Of a DNA stretch of 64,000 nucleotides, positions 58,801-64,000 are shown in pieces. Within the stretch, counting starts at the first letter, position 1; every line of letters starts with the position of its first letter. This DNA comes from Chamaecrista fasciculata. Lineage: Eukaryota; Streptophyta; Magnoliopsida; Fabales; Fabaceae. Location of the stretch: the NCBI GenBank assembly GCA_003254925.1, contig QANZ01019395.1:324405-388404 (forward strand). Direction: 5' to 3'. Under the pieces are notes generated by a model. The model did no database searches, was not told the DNA's origin, and worked only from the letters and a program-made list of their open reading frames with translations. Position numbers and translations under genes: made by a program.

Positions 58801-61800
58801 ACATTTGCACTGATCTCATAGTAACATTAATAAAGATATCCAGAGCACCAAAGGCCAAACTTCCAACAGCCAAAGATATGTGAAAGTGATACAAAATATG
58901 GTGACAATTGATAACATGAGGCTACAATGTTATAAATGATAGATGGAATAAGCAGAAAAACAAATAAAAAATATGCTCATGGTACAGCGTTAGTATCTCA
59001 TGAGATTCCATAATCATAGATAATTGCTGAAGACTGAATAAAGGAACGTTTATGAACAGATATAAACTAGCACACGTATGACGCATGCAAGGCTGAAGAC
59101 AATTAAATAAAATGGCATGTTATGATCAACTACTTTACTTTACCATAACAATCAGATAGCAGACATTTACCACACATTTTAAGAATGAAAATGAACTAGA
59201 AAAAATACGTCTGCTGCAAAGTAAAATAAAAGTATTTATCATCAAATAGCTTCACATTCAAAGGGTTGAGACATGAAATGAAGCTACCAAGTTTTTTTCC
59301 CCCCTCATAGATGGATTACATAGGAAAGGAAGAGAATTATGCTTACTGGATAATACAAACTTGATCTCTTTTAAGGCATCCAGTAGGATCAACAGTCCCC
59401 ATTAAGTAGTAAGAATTAGGTACATGAAGCCTCCCTGCTTTAAGATTCTTCAATTCCTCCTTTGCAAAAATAGATAGTTGATTCTGCAAACATGGCTCAT
59501 CAAGAGGAATCCCAGATAAAATCATTCTTGCAGAAAGGAAATCATCCATGTCCCCACGGATTATGGAAACTGCCCAGAAACCAACAGAATAAACTGCTTA
59601 AGGGGATTTCCAAGCATTTGAAGATATAGAACTAATTGGTCACTACCTAAGTGAACTCAGAATTATAAATTGAGTAAAATATATACAAATGAAGTACAGG
59701 GTGTCAGAATCTTGCAAAATCTGTACGAGGACTACCTCTGAGAGCAGCTCGCTTATTCGTAAAGACATGATCTGCATCTGTCAAACCACACCTAAGCAAA
59801 TCCATGAAAAACTCATCTGGCACTCCTCCATAGCTTAGAAGTAATATCAAGTTTGCAGACAACGACGTTTTCTTTGGTTTATTGCTGATTGATGGAGGCA
59901 TAAGATTAAAAAAGTGTTCCAAGTTAGATAGCAGAAAAATTTTCTTTATCAACAAACTTAGTGCATTAGCGTATTAAAAATTACAGGCAGCTCCATTCAG
60001 CTTAACATTTGGAACAAGGTAGTTCGACAACATTGAAAGTATCTGAATATGTCATTAGCTCCTTTTCTATGACAGAACTAAAATCCTTTGAGGATAGAAG
60101 AAATGCGCATAACAAAACACACGATGATAAATGTGAAGAAAAAAACTTAGAAGTAGATAGAGAAAAAACAGCGAAAGGGCTGAGAACAAGTTTTGTTATA
60201 TCGAGTAAATGATCATTTAAAGTAACTTTTAGTCCATACTTTCTACATTAATTATACTGGTCCAAAAATTTCACTCTGCTAAAGTTGAACAAAGTTTCAC
60301 TCTCGGCTATGATTGCCCTCATCTGCTGTTCTTTCATAATATTTTGTATATAACATCAATTTAGTTAACCAAACTTCTTAAGGTCTATAATATGATATAT
60401 TTGTGGTGATGATAATCTTTCATTCAGCAGACTTTCAATAATGGAAGATTTCAATCATTTGTGTTGTTTTCATTTACCAGCAGTGTCACATATATACATA
60501 TACAGAGAACAGCATGCCTGAGATAAGCAATAAATCTAATACTAGTCCTAACAATCATGCTCTAACAGAACACATCTAATGTTATAACTATTAAGAAGTT
60601 TAAATTTAAACGAAGGGTCAGTTCAGGGCATTATAACGCTTCATTTCATTTCTTAAATATATACTAAGTGTGCTCATTTGGATAGTGTTTTCTTGCTACT
60701 AAATTTTGTCCTCACGGCAGCCACGATTTGCACAATACATCTCCTGTCCAAAGAATTAAAAAGGCTTTTTCATAGACTTTTTTTAGAGCACGCTGATCAG
60801 AACAATAACAGTGCCAGGAAAAATATATTGGATTTACTATATCAGAAATGTCCTTTAGGAACAGGAATGTATGAATACAAAGAGGTTGTTATCTGCAAGT
60901 TGAGCTCCCAAAACACATTTTCATTGTCTATTGCACCATATACATTATGGATGTCATTCTGTGAGTTAGAAGCTCTAGATCTTCGCAATTGCATATGGTT
61001 GTCTTCTGTACTTAGTTTGAAAAAAAAAACACTCAATTTCACAATAAGGTAGATCAGCAAAGAAACCACTCGACTTAAAAAAGACACATATAACTAACAA
61101 CTTGACTTGGCAAAAAGGCTTCTAAACTCTAAAGTCCCCATGTCTGTATGCATGTCAGATATATGAATAAATCTTTTTACACATGATGCATCCAAAGTTC
61201 CAATATAAGACTTCCAATAATGTACTCACACAATCTCATCTTTCAATACAAACTTCACTTATTAGAAAATCATAGAAAGCCAAGCTTTGATTCCTATTGG
61301 TTGATTTAAACCTGCCATTATAAAACGATCTCATCTCATACAGCATCAAAATTCCAGGCTGTTAACATTTCAATTTCACTATTGACCAAAACTATGGGTC
61401 ATGCTTTCACAAGAGGGAAATTTTTTTAGTGAATTGACATTCACTGAATCATAAGATAATCATACATGACATAAATTTTGATCAATGTCCTAATTACCTA
61501 AAACTGATCCAGGTGACCTTCCTGTGGGAGATAACAATTGTAAACCAGGAAGAAAATGATATGCAAAGAAATACCTCGTTGTTACTATCTCTAATGAATT
61601 TATGCTTTCCATTGGCAAACTTGGATCTGTATTGACCTTTATCATAGAAGGTCGAACCTGTATTGTCCGTGGAGGAAGCTACAAGATTTGAGAATAAAGA
61701 AAAAAAATTATCCCAAGAACTACAACTCAAAAAATAAGATAAACATCATACAGTCTGATTAACCAATTTAACCAGCTAAGTCAAAACATAATACAGTCTA

Positions 61801-63464
61801 GCAAGTAAATTTCCCGGCTATCACAAGATTACTAACCAAATATTGCAAAATAACCATAAAAAGTTGCAATCTCAATTCATCCAAATATGTTCAGCATATA
61901 ATTATTTCATATTGAAAACAATTCAAACAACTTTAATCTTATATAGACATTGATAGAGTCATAGAGCCCTCTGCTGAGTTGTAATATTTATCATGTAAAC
62001 ACTGTATAATCCCATCTCTCAGCCGCAAGACAGGTCTTTCGAAGGAAATTCAGCTTAGCAGAACATGAAACACAAGAAAAATATCATAACCTTGGCTTTC
62101 AAAAGGTCAGTACTTTCCCACCCAATTCCTGATATTTTTCCCACCTCTCATACAAAAACCTGCCTATAAATGCCTGCACAGCCACCCACAGAACCTCAAT
62201 TTTCAGAAGTCGTTATGCCTTGCTCTTCATTTGTCTTGGCATTATTCAACTCAAAACAAGACAATATTTATGTACACGTTTTCAATATATCAATGCCTTG
62301 ACTTGGTAGCAAGAATATCACTATTCCCACATTCTTCCACACCTCCTCATGCATAGTGTCTAATTTATTTATCTCCATTCACCACCTTCCTTATTTGATG
62401 CACTCTAACAGAATCCCAACATAAAAATTATATATAAAAATGGAAACCAGGGTCAACATTAAAACTAATAGAGGTAGAAGAAAACATCCAACTCAATCTA
62501 CCAAAAGACATGCCAATAAAATAGTAAATTAAAAATATGCAAGAAATCCTAATCCACCAACAATAACGGCAAGCTAGCTAACAAAGTTTGCATAAACCAT
62601 GGCCAAAAAATAATGGCTGCAGTCAGGTGTTACTTCAAGTTTGTTTGTGCTACACAACCCCATGTTAACTTTTTTGTTTGAGCATTAACACAAAGTATCA
62701 ATCCATATAAGTGTAATAGCCTAATAGGACATTTTAAAGAAAACCACATTATTAATAGCAAAAAACCAGCTCCTACTTAATAGGGGGAATATCTCTCAGC
62801 TATCCTCTCCTAACTTCTCTCTCTTTTATACGATATTTAAATTGTACATATCAGTTACTGATTCTTGGGATTTACCTTTAATTATAAATAGCTGCCCTGA
62901 TTTTAGGATCTGCTAGTTATTAAAATCCTGATTCTCAGGATTCCTTTCTGCTGGATATAAACTCATTATTCATCAATACAATCATTCATTCAACCTACCT
63001 TTTTAATTATTAGGTTCTTAAAGGAATACCTCTCCCAAATACAATGGGGTGATTTACTTCAAAACATCTAATTTAAGAAACTGAAATTAATTGGTAAAAA
63101 ACGTGTCAATAGTGAACTCATGGATACAAAACTGAACCTTGGAGTTAATATACATTTGCTAAAATGCATATTATCATATAAAAAACGATCATGTATTTCC
63201 ATCATGACAATCTAACAAGGAACATACCTTTTTGTTCATTAGAAGAACACCCTTTATGGCTCGACCCATGTGATAGAGACGACATTGCATCAGCAAAGGC
63301 TAGATGTAAGAGAAAGAACGTATTTAGAATACAATCCATGCAATGCCCGTTTGCAGTCTCAGAATTGGCAAAACAAATATGGGATATACCGGCTCAGATG
63401 TACTGGATTCCACATTCCCATTAGCCACAGTTTTGTCAACATATTCATCCAGATCAGAAATCCC
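55859..63464 (-). CDS. RNA-dependent RNA polymerase, gamma clade (RDR3/4/5-like), 5' end beyond the window
   Basis: Cellular RNA-dependent RNA polymerases make double-stranded RNA for silencing; the gamma clade's precise role is poorly known. Eleven exons in transcript order: 63390-63464, 63228-63299, 61575-61678, 59736-59884, 59347-59569, 58390-58615, 57507-57655, 56827-57001, 56465-56603, 56194-56357, 55859-56095. They join in frame to 570 residues plus stop. Landmarks are RAIKGVLLMNKK-LPPRTIQVRPSM, NLILLLSYGGVPDEFF, MDDFLSARMILSGIPLDEP, VYRNPGLHFGDIHVL and the catalytic EIAGGDYDGDTYWVS. The catalytic loop is DYDGD, where gamma members usually have DFDGD and alpha members DLDGD. A full protein is about 1000 residues, so roughly 40 percent is missing at the N terminus. 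The first exon (25 residues, low conservation) is the least certain. Confidence 0.9.
59885..61574 (-). other. Large intron of the RNA polymerase gene
   Basis: It is bordered by donor GTATTT and an acceptor ending ATCAATCAG that restore TTSNKPKKTS across the junction. It contains no recognised gene. The frames at 60009-60212 and 60678-61052 lack any recognisable domain. Confidence 0.75.
61679..63227 (-). other. Large intron of the RNA polymerase gene
   Basis: It is bordered by donor GTATGT and acceptor TTCTTGTAG, joining LLMNKK to LPPRTIQ. No gene, transposon end or strong repeat is recognised inside. Confidence 0.75.
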
Positions 63465-64000
63465 CTAACATTCAAGTTTTCAAATAGCATGGAGAATTAT
63501 GGAAAGCATAAGTTAGAAATCCAAATTTTAATAGAAATTTAATATAAGAGCAGATTCTTTAAAATCATACATCCACTCTTATGAAAATAAGTACAGGAAA
63601 TAATGGCATTTTCCACGCTTTAAGCCCATTGTATAACAGCAAGAAAAAGAATATAGAAAACATGTGCATTCATATACCAAGAGAAGGCATTAGGCAAGAA
63701 TATCAGAAAGCAGTAAGTCTTGCACGCAGTATATAATGATTTATACATGACACTGTAGTTCAGATAGTTGATGACAATAACCCAGCACACTTTATCTATT
63801 ATCAGCTCCAAGATAAACAGTAAACTGAACTCCAATTTCTGCCATGGATATTAAAATAGCTTAGTCAAATGGCTTCACTATACCTTGTTAACAACATTTT
63901 GGCCAAGTTCAACTCTGGCAATATTTTATTGCAAAGATTAGATTATTATTATATAACAGAACCCCAAGAGAACAAGAGAAAATCAAAGGATCAGTTTGTC
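63465..64000 (-). other. Probable intron of the RNA polymerase gene
   Basis: No exon could be assigned. The sequence expected before the first recognised exon (the RdRP core with DGTGF-like motifs) is not present, so these bases are most likely intronic, with the remaining 5' exons outside the window. Confidence 0.5.

Noticed and set aside
61494-61730. Minus-strand frame overlapping a polymerase exon
   Set aside because: It is in a different frame from the real exon (LPPRTIQVRPSM). The stretch at 61494-61530 has an acceptor-like site but joining it breaks the conserved TTSNKPKKTS.
63860-63950. Possible further upstream polymerase exon (NIARVELGQNVVNK before GTATAG)
   Set aside because: It does not match the conserved polymerase sequence expected at that position and no clean acceptor phase could be established.

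Overview
This is nuclear DNA of a eudicot plant, probably a rosid. The genes have many introns with plant-type GT-AG borders, the spacers are very AT-rich, and there are TATA, CT and AAT microsatellites. DNA transposons are dense, and two assembly gaps occur (35396-35775 and 54116-54162). All products belong to land-plant families. Names are assigned by recalled family resemblance; no database search was run.

Layout, left to right. 1-834 is part of a PIF/Harbinger-like element. 2993-4194 is a nearly complete palindromic Mutator-like (MULE) element with a perfect 9-bp target duplication. 5155-6219 (minus) is an intronless 3-hydroxyisobutyrate dehydrogenase-like gene. 7560-8300 is the debris of a tandem duplication: a nicotinamidase pseudogene followed by a scrap of the dehydrogenase 5' end. 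The intact nicotinamidase is at 10503-11108, with a MULE ending 141 bp before its start. 11798-17009 is a 14-exon ceramide glucosyltransferase. It converges with a 5-exon membrane-anchored cytochrome b5-like gene (17803-20379, minus). 22505-26247 is a 5-exon ERD7/senescence-domain gene.

26.3-38.4 kb is a gene-poor repeat mosaic. It holds a piece of Harbinger, one LTR of a broken Tat-like retroelement, a laccase fragment fused to a MULE arm (a gene capture), a flanked inverted duplication, more hairpin MULEs, an outward-facing pair of Helitron-like tails, and a hAT element with a perfect 8-bp target duplication.

38588-46710 is a full ABCB transporter (9 coding exons, 1248 residues, ABCB8-like), with hairpin elements in its introns. 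48992-53596 is an 11-exon 2-oxoglutarate/Fe(II) dioxygenase whose last intron holds a 1.9-kb Harbinger-like element. 53728-55310 is a second Harbinger-like element with nested insertions. 55859-63464 (minus) is the 3' two-thirds or so of an RNA-dependent RNA polymerase of the RDR3/4/5 (gamma) type, whose 5' exons lie beyond the right edge.

The genes do not form a pathway; they are independent housekeeping, lipid, stress, transport and RNA-silencing genes. The most notable theme is a set of self-complementary elements built from GGTCC/GGACC-type modules. At least five have readable 9-bp target duplications. They lie in spacers and in introns, and one carries host laccase sequence.
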